A DNA stretch of 54,612 nucleotides from assembly GCF_018305005.1 (NCBI RefSeq), contig NZ_JAGQEG010000034.1:1-54612 (forward strand), read 5' to 3'. The stretch's first letter is position 1. The number at the start of each line of letters is the position of its first letter. Positions 46,952 through 54,612 of this stretch are shown in pieces. Under the pieces are notes generated by a model. That model was not told where the DNA came from. It worked only from the letters and a program-made list of their open reading frames with translations, and made no database searches. The translations under genes and the position numbers were made by a program. This DNA comes from Collimonas silvisoli (GTDB lineage: Bacteria > Pseudomonadota > Gammaproteobacteria > Burkholderiales > Burkholderiaceae_D).

Positions 46952-49456
46952 TCAGGCCTCACGCAAGGTTTGCAGGGGTGGTTGATTCAGCACATGGCGC
47001 AAACCGACCCAGCCGCCGACAAACGTGCAAATCGCGCCAATCGCCATCCCGGCCAGCCATACCAGCGGACTGAAGGTCCAGGTAAAGCTGAAAACATAAT
47101 GCGCCAGGGCCCAGCCGGTTGCCGCAGCGCCGCTGGCTGCCAGGAAACCGGCGAGACTGCCGATCAAGCCGAACTCAATCCATTGCGATTGCGACAATTG
47201 CTTGCGGGTGGCGCCCAGTGCGCGCAGCAGGCCGGCTTCGCGGGTGCGCTCGTCTTGCGAGCCGACCAGGGCCGCATACAGCACCAGTGCGCCGGATAAC
47301 AGGGTGAACAGGAAAAGGAATTCGACCGCCGCCGCCACCTGATCGATCACACCCTGGATCTGCTTGATGACGCTGCCGATATCGACCACCGTCAGATTGG
47401 GAAAATCGCGTGTCAATGCATTACCGAAATTGGCGTGGGCATCCGGCAAATTGAAAGCGGTGATCCAGGTTTGCGGCATGTTGGCCATCAACCTGGGATT
47501 GAGAATGACGAAGAAATTCACGCGCATCGAGCCCCACTCCAGCTTGCGCAAGCTGGTGATCGGCGCGCTCACCAGCTGGCCGGCGATGTCGAACTGCAGC
47601 TTGTCGCCGAGCTTCAGGTTCAAGGTCTTGGCCAGGCCCTCTTCCACCGAGGCGGCGGCCTGGCTATCGTCAAGCCAGCGGCCGGCCGTCAACGTATTCT
47701 GCGGCGGCAGCTGGTTCATGGTGGACAGGTTGAACTCGCGGTCGACCAGGCGCTTGGCTCTGTCGTCGGGATAAGTGTCGGCGGTGATCGGCTTGCCGTT
47801 GACCTGGGTCAGACGGCCGCGGATCATGGGGAACAGCTGCGGCTGGGCGATGCCGATCGCTTGCAAGCGCTGCGTAATATCGGCGCGCTGATCGTCCTGG
47901 ATATTGATCACAAAACGGTTGGGGGCATCGACCGGCGTCGCCTGGCGCCAGGCGCCGATCAGATCGCCGCGGATCACCGTCAACAGCAGCAACGCCATCA
48001 AACCCAGCGACAAGGCGACGATCTGGACGATGGTTGCCACCGGCCGCCGCTGCAGCGCGGTCAGCGCAAAACGCCAGCTCGGATGGCGCGACAAGCTGCG
48101 CACATGACGCGAACCTTTCAGCGCCAGCCAGCCCAGCAAGGCGAACAGACCGAAGCCGCCCAAAAACCCGAGCGCCGTCAGCAAACCCAGTTTCACATCG
48201 CCCGCCTGCCATAACAGCAAGCCGACAAATGTCAGTGTGCCGAGCAGGTAGGTCAGCAGCACCAGCGCTTGCGGCGCATCCTGTTCGCGCCGGATCACGC
48301 GGTTATGCGGCACATTGCGCAGTTGCAGGATAGGCGGCAAGGCGAAGCCGATCAGCAGCAGCAGGCCGGTGATCAAGCCCTGCAGGGCCGGCATCACGCT
48401 GGCGCCCGGCAAATCGCGGGCGACAAATTTACCCAGCAGATCGAGCAACATGAAATGCGCACCGAAACCCAGCCCTACCCCAATCAGGCTGCCAGCCAGG
48501 CCGACCAGCAGGAATTCCAGTAAATATAATTGCGTCACCTGGTTCTGCGTCAAACCCAGGCAGCGCAACATGGCGCAAGCATCCAGGTGACGCAGCATGA
48601 AACGGCGCGCCGCCATCGCCACCGCAACCGCCGCCAGCAGCGCCGACAACAGCCCGACCAGCGACAAAAATTGCTGGCCGCGATCCAGCGTTGCGCGCAT
48701 TTCAGGACGGCCGTTTTCCAGGCCCTCGATGCGCACTCCTTTGAGATTTTCGCGGCCGATATCGCTCTCTACCCACTTCTGGAAATCCTGCACTTGCTGC
48801 GATGCGCCGGCCAGCAGCAAGCGATAGGTAACGCGTGAGCCGTCCTGGATCAGGTTGGTGGACGCCAGATCGGCCATGGACAACATCACGCGGGGCGCAA
48901 AGTTGATGAAACCGCTGCCGCGATCGGGTTCGACCACCAGCACTTTGGCGATCTTGAAAGTGCGGTCGCCGAGCTTGAGCGGATCGCCCACCGCCAGATT
49001 CAGCGCGGTCAGCATATTGGGGTCCAGCCATACCGTCCCTGCTGCGGGAATCTGGCGGGTGCTTTCGTCAGTTCCACCCAGCCGATCAGCAACCACCAGG
49101 CTGCCGCGCAAGGGATAGCCGGCGGTGACAGCTTTCAAGGAGGCCAGCTGGGATCTGGCGCTGTCGCCATCGCCGGCGATGGCCATGCTGGGAAACACTA
49201 CCGTATCGGCCAGGGTCAGTTGCCGCCGTTCAGCCTCGCTGCGCCAGGCTGGGGTGATGCGCTGATCGGCAGAGATCAGCAAATCGGCGCCTAACAACTG
49301 ATGCGCATCGCGGTTCAGGCCGGCGCGCATCCGGTCCACAAAAAAGCCGACTGCCGACAAGGAGGCAACGGCCACGATTAAAGCGATCAGCAAGAAACGT
49401 AATTCGCCTGCGCGCCAATCGCGCCGGGTCATGCGTAGAGACTGCATAAATATCAT
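46952..49456 (-). CDS. ybbP: YbbP-like ABC transporter permease (FtsX/MacB family)
   Basis: An 834-residue permease with two copies of the FtsX-like membrane block (the first with LLSALLAAVAVAMAARRFML, the second near the C-terminus with SQDERTREAGLLRALGATRKQ) separated by large periplasmic parts. This layout matches E. coli YbbP, a partner of the ATPase YbbA (LolD-like). No ATPase gene adjoins it here; the start overlaps the DUF4126 stop. Likely moves or extracts a hydrophobic substrate in the envelope. Confidence 0.85.
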   Translation of the reverse strand: MIFMQSLRMTRRDWRAGELRFLLIALIVAVASLSAVGFFVDRMRAGLNRDAHQLLGADLLISADQRITPAWRSEAERRQLTLADTVVFPSMAIAGDGDSARSQLASLKAVTAGYPLRGSLVVADRLGGTDESTRQIPAAGTVWLDPNMLTALNLAVGDPLKLGDRTFKIAKVLVVEPDRGSGFINFAPRVMLSMADLASTNLIQDGSRVTYRLLLAGASQQVQDFQKWVESDIGRENLKGVRIEGLENGRPEMRATLDRGQQFLSLVGLLSALLAAVAVAMAARRFMLRHLDACAMLRCLGLTQNQVTQLYLLEFLLVGLAGSLIGVGLGFGAHFMLLDLLGKFVARDLPGASVMPALQGLITGLLLLIGFALPPILQLRNVPHNRVIRREQDAPQALVLLTYLLGTLTFVGLLLWQAGDVKLGLLTALGFLGGFGLFALLGWLALKGSRHVRSLSRHPSWRFALTALQRRPVATIVQIVALSLGLMALLLLTVIRGDLIGAWRQATPVDAPNRFVINIQDDQRADITQRLQAIGIAQPQLFPMIRGRLTQVNGKPITADTYPDDRAKRLVDREFNLSTMNQLPPQNTLTAGRWLDDSQAAASVEEGLAKTLNLKLGDKLQFDIAGQLVSAPITSLRKLEWGSMRVNFFVILNPRLMANMPQTWITAFNLPDAHANFGNALTRDFPNLTVVDIGSVIKQIQGVIDQVAAAVEFLFLFTLLSGALVLYAALVGSQDERTREAGLLRALGATRKQLSQSQWIEFGLIGSLAGFLAASGAAATGWALAHYVFSFTWTFSPLVWLAGMAIGAICTFVGGWVGLRHVLNQPPLQTLREA

Positions 49457-50037
49457 GTGGCGAGCCTATGAAAAACCCATCGCAGGCCGCGCCAAAGTTT
49501 AGGCAGCAGCCAGATCGCAAACAGGAAAAACAGGAGCAGAAATGCAAACAATAACCAGGGATGGAAAAACGCCGCCCACAAGGCGCCCAGCACGGTTGCA
49601 TCTTCGGAAAACGAGGCGGCCCAGTTGCTTAACGGTTCCGGCGTGGTGTTGATCATGGCCCGGCTGCCGGCCTTGGTGGCGTGCGCGCCCAATGCGAAAG
49701 TGCCGCCTATCAGTGCCGCCACGGTGGTCCAGGCAGGGTCCATGTGGCCCATGGCGGCAACCGCCAGGATCGCGCCGGCCGGAATCCGGATAAAGGTATG
49801 GACCGCGTCCCAGACCGAATCGAGCCCGGGAATCTTATCTACCAGAAACTCGATGGTGGCCAGCAAGCCGGTAACGCCGATCACCCATGGCGATTCCAGT
49901 ATTTGCAGCGCCTGCGGCAGATCGATCCAGCCGAGGCGGCCGAACCAGCCGGCGATGAACAGCGCCATATATAGGCGGATGCCGCTGGCCCAGGACAAGC
50001 CACCGGCAAGCGCAGCGCTAGATAGTGTATCGATCAT
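49453..50037 (-). CDS. DUF4126 membrane protein
   Basis: A 194-residue protein with about four to five hydrophobic helices, the GIRLYMALFIAGWFGRLGWI segment and KIPGLDSVWDAVHTFIRIPAGA, matching the DUF4126 family. Function unknown. GAGAGGGG precedes the ATG. Overlaps ybbP by four bases, so the two are probably co-translated. Confidence 0.85.
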   Translation of the reverse strand: MIDTLSSAALAGGLSWASGIRLYMALFIAGWFGRLGWIDLPQALQILESPWVIGVTGLLATIEFLVDKIPGLDSVWDAVHTFIRIPAGAILAVAAMGHMDPAWTTVAALIGGTFALGAHATKAGSRAMINTTPEPLSNWAASFSEDATVLGALWAAFFHPWLLFAFLLLFFLFAIWLLPKLWRGLRWVFHRLAT

Positions 50038-50172
50038 GATGTCCCCTCTCGGCGGATGCGGTCCATTGTTCAGATTTCAGCACACTCGTGACTAGCGTAA
50101 CGTAAACCTGCAATAGCCGCGCAAGATTAGTCGTCTCGCCGGCCAAATCGGCCACGGGGCCACAGAAGCGAG

Positions 50173-50210
50173 GAGAAAGAAAAGAAGGTCGCCGCCGGAG
50201 CCCGGCGGCG
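50173..50210 (-). terminator. Rho-independent terminator after aroC
   Basis: A perfect 9-bp stem CGCCGCCGG / CCGGCGGCG (3-nt loop) starts about 32 nt beyond the aroC stop and is followed on the minus strand by ACCTTCTTTTCTTTCTC. Clear end of the aroC transcript. Confidence 0.8.
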
Positions 50211-50242
50211 CAGTGTGGATTTATCTTGGATTTATTTTGGGA

Positions 50243-51334
50243 TTACTTGGAATCGACCAGCGGCGCGACCCGCACATCGCCGCATTGGGCGCGATGGCGC
50301 AGGGCATGGTCCATCAGCACCAAAGCCAGCATCGCCTCGGCAATCGGCGTCGCCCGGATGCCCACGCATGGATCGTGGCGGCCGAAAGTTTCCACCGTAG
50401 CCGGATTGCCCTGCTTGTCGATCGACTGGCGCGGCGTGCGGATACTCGAAGTCGGCTTGATGGCAATCGATACGGTGATGTCCTGGCCGCTCGAAATGCC
50501 GCCCAGAATGCCGCCGGCATTGTTGGTCAGGAAGCCGTGGCGGGTGATTTCATCGCCATGCTGCGAGCCCTTTTGCGCCACCGAGGCAAACCCGGCGCCG
50601 ATTTCCACGCCTTTGACGGCGTTGATGCCCATCATGGCGTAGCCGATTTCGGCGTCCAGCTTGTCATACAAAGGCTCGCCCAGGCCGACCGGCACCTTGG
50701 AAGCGACGATATCGATGCGCGCGCCGCAGGAATCGCCATCCTTGCGCAAGGCGTCCATATACGCCTCAAGTTCGGCGATCTGGCTGCTGTTGGCGGCAAA
50801 AAACGGGTTGTTGGGCACATGCTCCCAGGATTCGAAAGCGATAGGGATTTCACCCAGCTGGCTCATGCAGCCCTTGAAAGTCGTGCCGTATTGCTGCAAC
50901 AGCCATTTCTTGGCGATGGCGGCAGCGCCGACGATAGGCGCCGTCAACCGCGCCGAGGAACGGCCGCCGCCGCGCGGATCGCGGATGCCGTATTTTTGCC
51001 AGTAGGTAAAATCGGCGTGGCCGGGACGGAAAGTATCGACAATATTGCCGTAATCCTTGCTGCGCTGGTCCTGGTTGCGGATCAGCAGCGCGATCGGAGT
51101 GCCGGTGGTTTTGCCTTCATAGACGCCGGACAGGATTTCCACCGTGTCCGGCTCCTGCCGTTGGGTCACATGGCGCGAAGTGCCGGGTTTGCGGCGGTCC
51201 AGGTCGGGCTGGATATCGGCTTCGGACAGCTCCAGGCCCGGCGGGCAGCCATCCACTACGCAGCCGATGGCGGGGCCGTGGGATTCGCCGAAATTGGTGA
51301 CGCTAAACAGACTGCCGAAGGTATTGCCGGGCAT
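50243..51334 (-). CDS. aroC: Chorismate synthase
   Basis: Final step of the shikimate pathway, converting EPSP to chorismate with reduced FMN. The 363-residue protein has [18 protein letters not shown] near the start, [15 protein letters not shown] and [13 protein letters not shown], all FMN/EPSP loop signatures. The start is the ATG before PGNTFGSLF; upstream codons in frame are unrelated. Preceded by the nucleoside hydrolase gene 127 nt away. Confidence 0.97.
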   Translation of the reverse strand: MPGNTFGSLFSVTNFGESHGPAIGCVVDGCPPGLELSEADIQPDLDRRKPGTSRHVTQRQEPDTVEILSGVYEGKTTGTPIALLIRNQDQRSKDYGNIVDTFRPGHADFTYWQKYGIRDPRGGGRSSARLTAPIVGAAAIAKKWLLQQYGTTFKGCMSQLGEIPIAFESWEHVPNNPFFAANSSQIAELEAYMDALRKDGDSCGARIDIVASKVPVGLGEPLYDKLDAEIGYAMMGINAVKGVEIGAGFASVAQKGSQHGDEITRHGFLTNNAGGILGGISSGQDITVSIAIKPTSSIRTPRQSIDKQGNPATVETFGRHDPCVGIRATPIAEAMLALVLMDHALRHRAQCGDVRVAPLVDSK

Positions 51335-51461
51335 GGTGATAATCCAGAGAAAGAGGCTGAAAAATGTGATTTTACCAGCGCCGCAGCCTTGATAGTAAGT
51401 CGGGCGCTGCAATCATTGCTTTTCTGCCATTCCAGGATTCAACTGCGCCCGGCCGGCGGAC

Positions 51462-52502
51462 TTAAGGCAGCTTTGCCAATTGCGCCGTCAGCAAGTCGAA
51501 AAAGCCCTGGGTATCGCCTTCGGTAATCCAGCGCGCATTCTCCGGACGCTTGCTCGAATGATAATAATCGGCCACGGTCTGGCCGAAAGTCGGCCCTTCC
51601 CGGGTATCGACCTCGACGTTGACCATCCGCCCCTTGAACAGCTCCGGCCGCAGCAGATAGCCGATGGTGGTGGCGTCATGCACCGGGCCGCCGGGCAGGC
51701 CGTATTGCTTGATGTCGTGCTCGACATAGGCGTCGAGTATGTCGGCGGCGATCTTGCCGGCCTGGTTGCCGATCTTGCGCAAGCGCTCTATGCGCTCCGG
51801 GCTGGTCAGCATCTTGTGCGTTACATCCAGCGGAATCACGGTGATCGGCAAGCCGCTCTTGAACACCACGTCGCTGGCGTGCGGATCGGCAAATACATTG
51901 AATTCCGCCGCCGGCGTGATATTGCCGCCGTTGAAATGAGCGCCGCCCATCATCACGATTTCCTTGACACCCTGCCTGATCTCGGGATTTTCGATCAGCG
52001 CCATGGCCAGGTTGGTTTGCGGCCCCAGCGTCACGATTGTCATGCTTTGCGGCTTGGCCGCCAGCAGCGTATCGATCAGGTACCGCACCGCATTGCCTTT
52101 GGCCAGCGGCTGTTTCGGCTCGAATATCTGGACGCCGGTAACGCCTTCAGCGCCATGCACTTCGGCGGCATAAATAGGCGTCCTCAGCATCGGTCGGGCA
52201 CTGCCGGCATATACCGGCACATCCGGACGATCGGCCCATTCCCGCACCATGCGCGCGTTGCGCGAGGTGTAGCGCAGCTGGACATTGCCGGCCACCGTGG
52301 TCAGCGCCCGCACGTCCAGCTTGTCGCGCGCGGACAAGGCCAGCAGCAAGGCGATCACATCGTCAGCGCCGGGATCGGTGTCGATAATCAAGGGTACGGA
52401 CACGGCCGGCGCCGCCAGCGCCGAGGTCATCGGCATCGCGCTTAACAACAGGCCGCCGCTCAGCAGCTTGCCGCCTTGGGTCAGGAAACTACGGCGAGCC
52501 AT
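51462..52502 (-). CDS. Tat-exported inosine/uridine-preferring nucleoside hydrolase
   Basis: Hydrolyses ribonucleosides to base and ribose. The 346-residue protein has a twin-arginine signal (ARRSFLTQGGKLLSGGLLL, cleavage near LAAP) and the IUNH calcium-site motif IIDTDPGADDVIALL (D41, D43, D47, D48), plus VTLGPQTNLAMAL and HDATTIGYLL. The start was set by GGAGGAGGG just upstream. Export to the periplasm would place it with nucleoside scavenging; the family is more often cytoplasmic. Confidence 0.9.
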   Translation of the reverse strand: MARRSFLTQGGKLLSGGLLLSAMPMTSALAAPAVSVPLIIDTDPGADDVIALLLALSARDKLDVRALTTVAGNVQLRYTSRNARMVREWADRPDVPVYAGSARPMLRTPIYAAEVHGAEGVTGVQIFEPKQPLAKGNAVRYLIDTLLAAKPQSMTIVTLGPQTNLAMALIENPEIRQGVKEIVMMGGAHFNGGNITPAAEFNVFADPHASDVVFKSGLPITVIPLDVTHKMLTSPERIERLRKIGNQAGKIAADILDAYVEHDIKQYGLPGGPVHDATTIGYLLRPELFKGRMVNVEVDTREGPTFGQTVADYYHSSKRPENARWITEGDTQGFFDLLTAQLAKLP

Positions 52503-52600
52503 GCTGCCCTCCTCCAGCGAGCTTTTCTTCATTCTCGGTTCTTTCATCAAGTCTGTGATTAACGCATTCAGGCACAGGCGGCAGTCGCAGGCTGTCCGAT

Positions 52601-54487
52601 TTACTGCCAGGCGCCGCGTAAAGTCTGCACTTGCTGCTGCAAATATTCCGGTGTCGCCTGAGCCGGCGCGACCGCCTCGCCCACCGCCAGTTGCAAGGCC
52701 GATAGCGGCCCGCGCTTGAACGAGCGATGGAAAGGATTGCCGGCGCTGCGGGTCCACATGCTGCCCCACAAGCCGCTCAAGGCCATTGGAATCACCGGCA
52801 CCGGCGTGCGTTCGACGATTTTCTTGATGCCGCCGCGGAATTCGTTCATTTCGCCGGTGCTGGTCAATTTACCTTCCGGGAAAATACAAACCAGGTCGCC
52901 GTCTTCGAGGGCCGCAGCGATTTGCGCAAAGGCGCGCTCCATCAGCTCCGGATTTTCCTTGGCCGGTGCGATCGGAATTGCCTTGGCGGTTTTGAACAGC
53001 CAGGCCAGCACCGGGATTTTAAAAATCCGGTGATCCATCACAAACCGGATAGGCCGCGGACTGGCCGCCATGATCACGATCGCATCGACATAACTGACGT
53101 GGTTGCAGACCAGCACCGCGGCGCCCTCGTCCGGGATGCGGTCGCGGTTGACGGTATGGACCCGATGGATGGTGTGAATCAGTATCCAGGCCACGAAACG
53201 CACCAGATATTCCGGCACCACCGTGAAAATATACAGCGCGACCAGCGCATTGAGAGTCGCGGTGACCAGGAAAATCTGCGGGATGGTAAACCCGGCTTGC
53301 AGCAGCACCATCGCCACCAGCGCCGCCACCACCATGAACAGCGCGTTCATGATATTCATGCCGGCAATCGTGCGCGACAGATGCCGGCGGTCGCAACGGG
53401 TCTGGATCACCGCAAACAATGGCACGATATACAAGCCGCCGAACAGGCCGATCATCACGCAGTCGAACAGGATGCGCCAGCTGCCGTGCTGCTGCACGAA
53501 GCCTGCCATGTCGACCGCTGCGGTATTGGTGTAAGCCAGGCTGGCCAGGAACAGATCGAGGCCGAATACCGACAGGCCGATCGCGCCAAACGGCACCAGC
53601 CCGATTTCCACCTTGTGGCCCGACAAACGCTCGCACAACAACGAGCCGGCGCCGACGCCGAGCGAGAATACCGTCAGCAGCAGCACAAAAACGCTATGGT
53701 CGCCATGCAGATAATTTTTTGCGTACAAGGGAAACTGCGCCAGCACGATGGCGCCGTAAAACCAGAACCATGAGTTGGCCAGCATGGCCAGGAACACCGG
53801 GCGGTTCTTGCGGGAAAAGCCCAGGTTGCGCGCGGTTTCGGTGATCGGGTTCCAGTTGATTTTCAGTCCGGGTTCGGCTGCCGGCGTCAACGGAATGCCG
53901 CGGCTGCACAGCCAGCCGAGCACTGCAATCGCCAGCGTGCCGCCGGCCACCAGCTCAATGCCCAGCGGCTTGTGCACCACCAGTACCGCGCCCAGCACTT
54001 CGCCCAGCAAGATGCCGACGAAGGTGCCCATTTCGATGATGCCGTTGCCGCCGACCAGTTCATCCTGGCGCAACTGCTGCGGCAGATAGGCGTACTTGAC
54101 CGGCCCGAAGATGGTCGAATGGACACCCATGCCGACCACTGCCAGGATCAGCAGCCACAAGGTATGCGTCATCCAGCCTGCGGCGGCGACCGCCATGATG
54201 ATGATTTCCAGCACTTTGACGTAGCGCGCCAGGCGTGATTTCTCGAACTTGTCGGCCAACTGGCCGGCGGTCGCCGAGAACGCCACAAACGGCAGGATGA
54301 ACAAGCCGGGAATCAGGTTGTTCAGCAGATTGACGTCCATGCTGGTCCAGCTCAACGCTTCGTAGGTCAAAATCGTCAGCAAGGCGGTCTTGAATACATT
54401 GTCGTTGAATGCGCCAAGAAACTGGGTCCAGAAGAAAGGAGCGAAGCGTCGCTGGCGGAGCAAAGTGAATTGGCTGGATTTGGACAT
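52601..54487 (-). CDS. LplT-like MFS transporter fused to 1-acyl-glycerol-3-phosphate acyltransferase (PlsC-like)
   Basis: A 628-residue fusion. The first ~420 residues form an MFS module with FNDNVFKTALLTIL and the GPVKYAYLPQQL region, close to lysophospholipid transporter LplT. The rest is a PlsC/LPLAT acyltransferase with NHVSYVDA (HX4D) and FPEGKLTSTGEM. In E. coli LplT works beside the two-domain Aas protein, so flipping and re-acylation of lysophospholipid may be joined here. The AMP-binding acyl-ACP synthetase domain of Aas is absent. Start at the ATG before SKSSQFTLL; no clear ribosome site. Confidence 0.88.
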   Translation of the reverse strand: MSKSSQFTLLRQRRFAPFFWTQFLGAFNDNVFKTALLTILTYEALSWTSMDVNLLNNLIPGLFILPFVAFSATAGQLADKFEKSRLARYVKVLEIIIMAVAAAGWMTHTLWLLILAVVGMGVHSTIFGPVKYAYLPQQLRQDELVGGNGIIEMGTFVGILLGEVLGAVLVVHKPLGIELVAGGTLAIAVLGWLCSRGIPLTPAAEPGLKINWNPITETARNLGFSRKNRPVFLAMLANSWFWFYGAIVLAQFPLYAKNYLHGDHSVFVLLLTVFSLGVGAGSLLCERLSGHKVEIGLVPFGAIGLSVFGLDLFLASLAYTNTAAVDMAGFVQQHGSWRILFDCVMIGLFGGLYIVPLFAVIQTRCDRRHLSRTIAGMNIMNALFMVVAALVAMVLLQAGFTIPQIFLVTATLNALVALYIFTVVPEYLVRFVAWILIHTIHRVHTVNRDRIPDEGAAVLVCNHVSYVDAIVIMAASPRPIRFVMDHRIFKIPVLAWLFKTAKAIPIAPAKENPELMERAFAQIAAALEDGDLVCIFPEGKLTSTGEMNEFRGGIKKIVERTPVPVIPMALSGLWGSMWTRSAGNPFHRSFKRGPLSALQLAVGEAVAPAQATPEYLQQQVQTLRGAWQ

Positions 54488-54612
54488 AGATGAGCTAATG
54501 GAAAGCGCGCCAGGGCAGCGACGACGAATTATTGTTTTGGTATTTTTGAAGCTTATTCTAGGGCCTGTTGACATATGATTTGGGAGATGCGTTCAAACCA
54601 AAACGTGTGGTG
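54488..54612. other. Upstream region at the right edge
   Basis: About 125 nt upstream of the LplT-PlsC fusion, AT-richer than the coding regions. On the plus strand it contains TTGACA at 54568. No gene, tRNA or complete repeat is visible. Confidence 0.4.

Noticed and set aside
54553-54612. Possible insertion-sequence end at the right edge (GGGCCTGTTGACA)
   Set aside because: No matching inverted end or transposase in the window; the sequence stops before it could be tested.

Overview
The window looks like chromosomal DNA of a GC-rich betaproteobacterium, most likely Burkholderiales and probably Oxalobacteraceae (Collimonas- or Herbaspirillum-like). The evidence is the protein sequences, the GC-biased third codon positions, and two gene strings long conserved across beta- and gammaproteobacteria: rpoE-rseA-rseB-mucD ... 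lepA-lepB-rnc-era-recO-pdxJ-acpS, and rne/rluC ... maf/yceD-rpmF-plsX-fabH-fabD-fabG-acpP-fabF. The genus is inference.

Positions 1-16.4 kb are on the minus strand. The sigma-E operon (rpoE, rseA, rseB, mucD) ends at a strong terminator, followed by a separate glutaredoxin-like gene. Next comes a lepA-led transcription unit for translation, RNA processing, protein export and cofactor synthesis: lepA, lepB, a DUF4845 membrane protein, rnc, era, recO, pdxJ, acpS, nagZ, uvrC and pgsA. Several of its junctions are 4-base stop/start overlaps. tRNA-Gly(GCC) and tRNA-Cys(GCA) follow. lepA has an extended -10 promoter and a ~170-nt leader that ends in a large poly-U hairpin just before the start codon.

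Positions 16.4-23.1 kb hold the type II fatty-acid and phospholipid cluster (fabF, acpP, fabG, fabD, fabH, plsX) with rpmF and yceD, preceded (on the minus strand) by a clear sigma-70 promoter. A terminator plus a second promoter separate rpmF from plsX. The divergent pair maf(yceF)/rsmI-like faces away from it. Beyond lies a 400-nt convergent intergenic stretch full of hairpins. Then come sppA, a Rieske protein, a HAD phosphatase and rluC; sppA and the HAD gene are both broken by small out-of-frame deletions. rne follows with a long structured leader.

Positions 32-36.6 kb carry the molybdenum cofactor genes moaA-mobA-moeA, then single-gene units (DUF1810, VOC protein, small lipoprotein). Positions 36.9-43.4 kb are a heme-uptake operon hmuRSTUV: TonB receptor, heme-handling cytoplasmic protein, periplasmic binding protein, permease and ATPase. 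It lies behind a promoter whose spacer contains a Fur-box-like sequence. An MFS transporter follows.

The last 10 kb are again on the minus strand: an LplT-PlsC-type fusion, a Tat-exported nucleoside hydrolase, aroC (with terminator), then DUF4126 membrane protein, a YbbP-type permease without an adjacent ATPase, a truncated hemoglobin and rmuC. I saw no CRISPR array, prophage, complete insertion sequence or rRNA. The most interesting items are the lepA leader, the hairpin-rich convergent region at 24.7-25.0 kb, and the paired deletions in sppA and the HAD gene.
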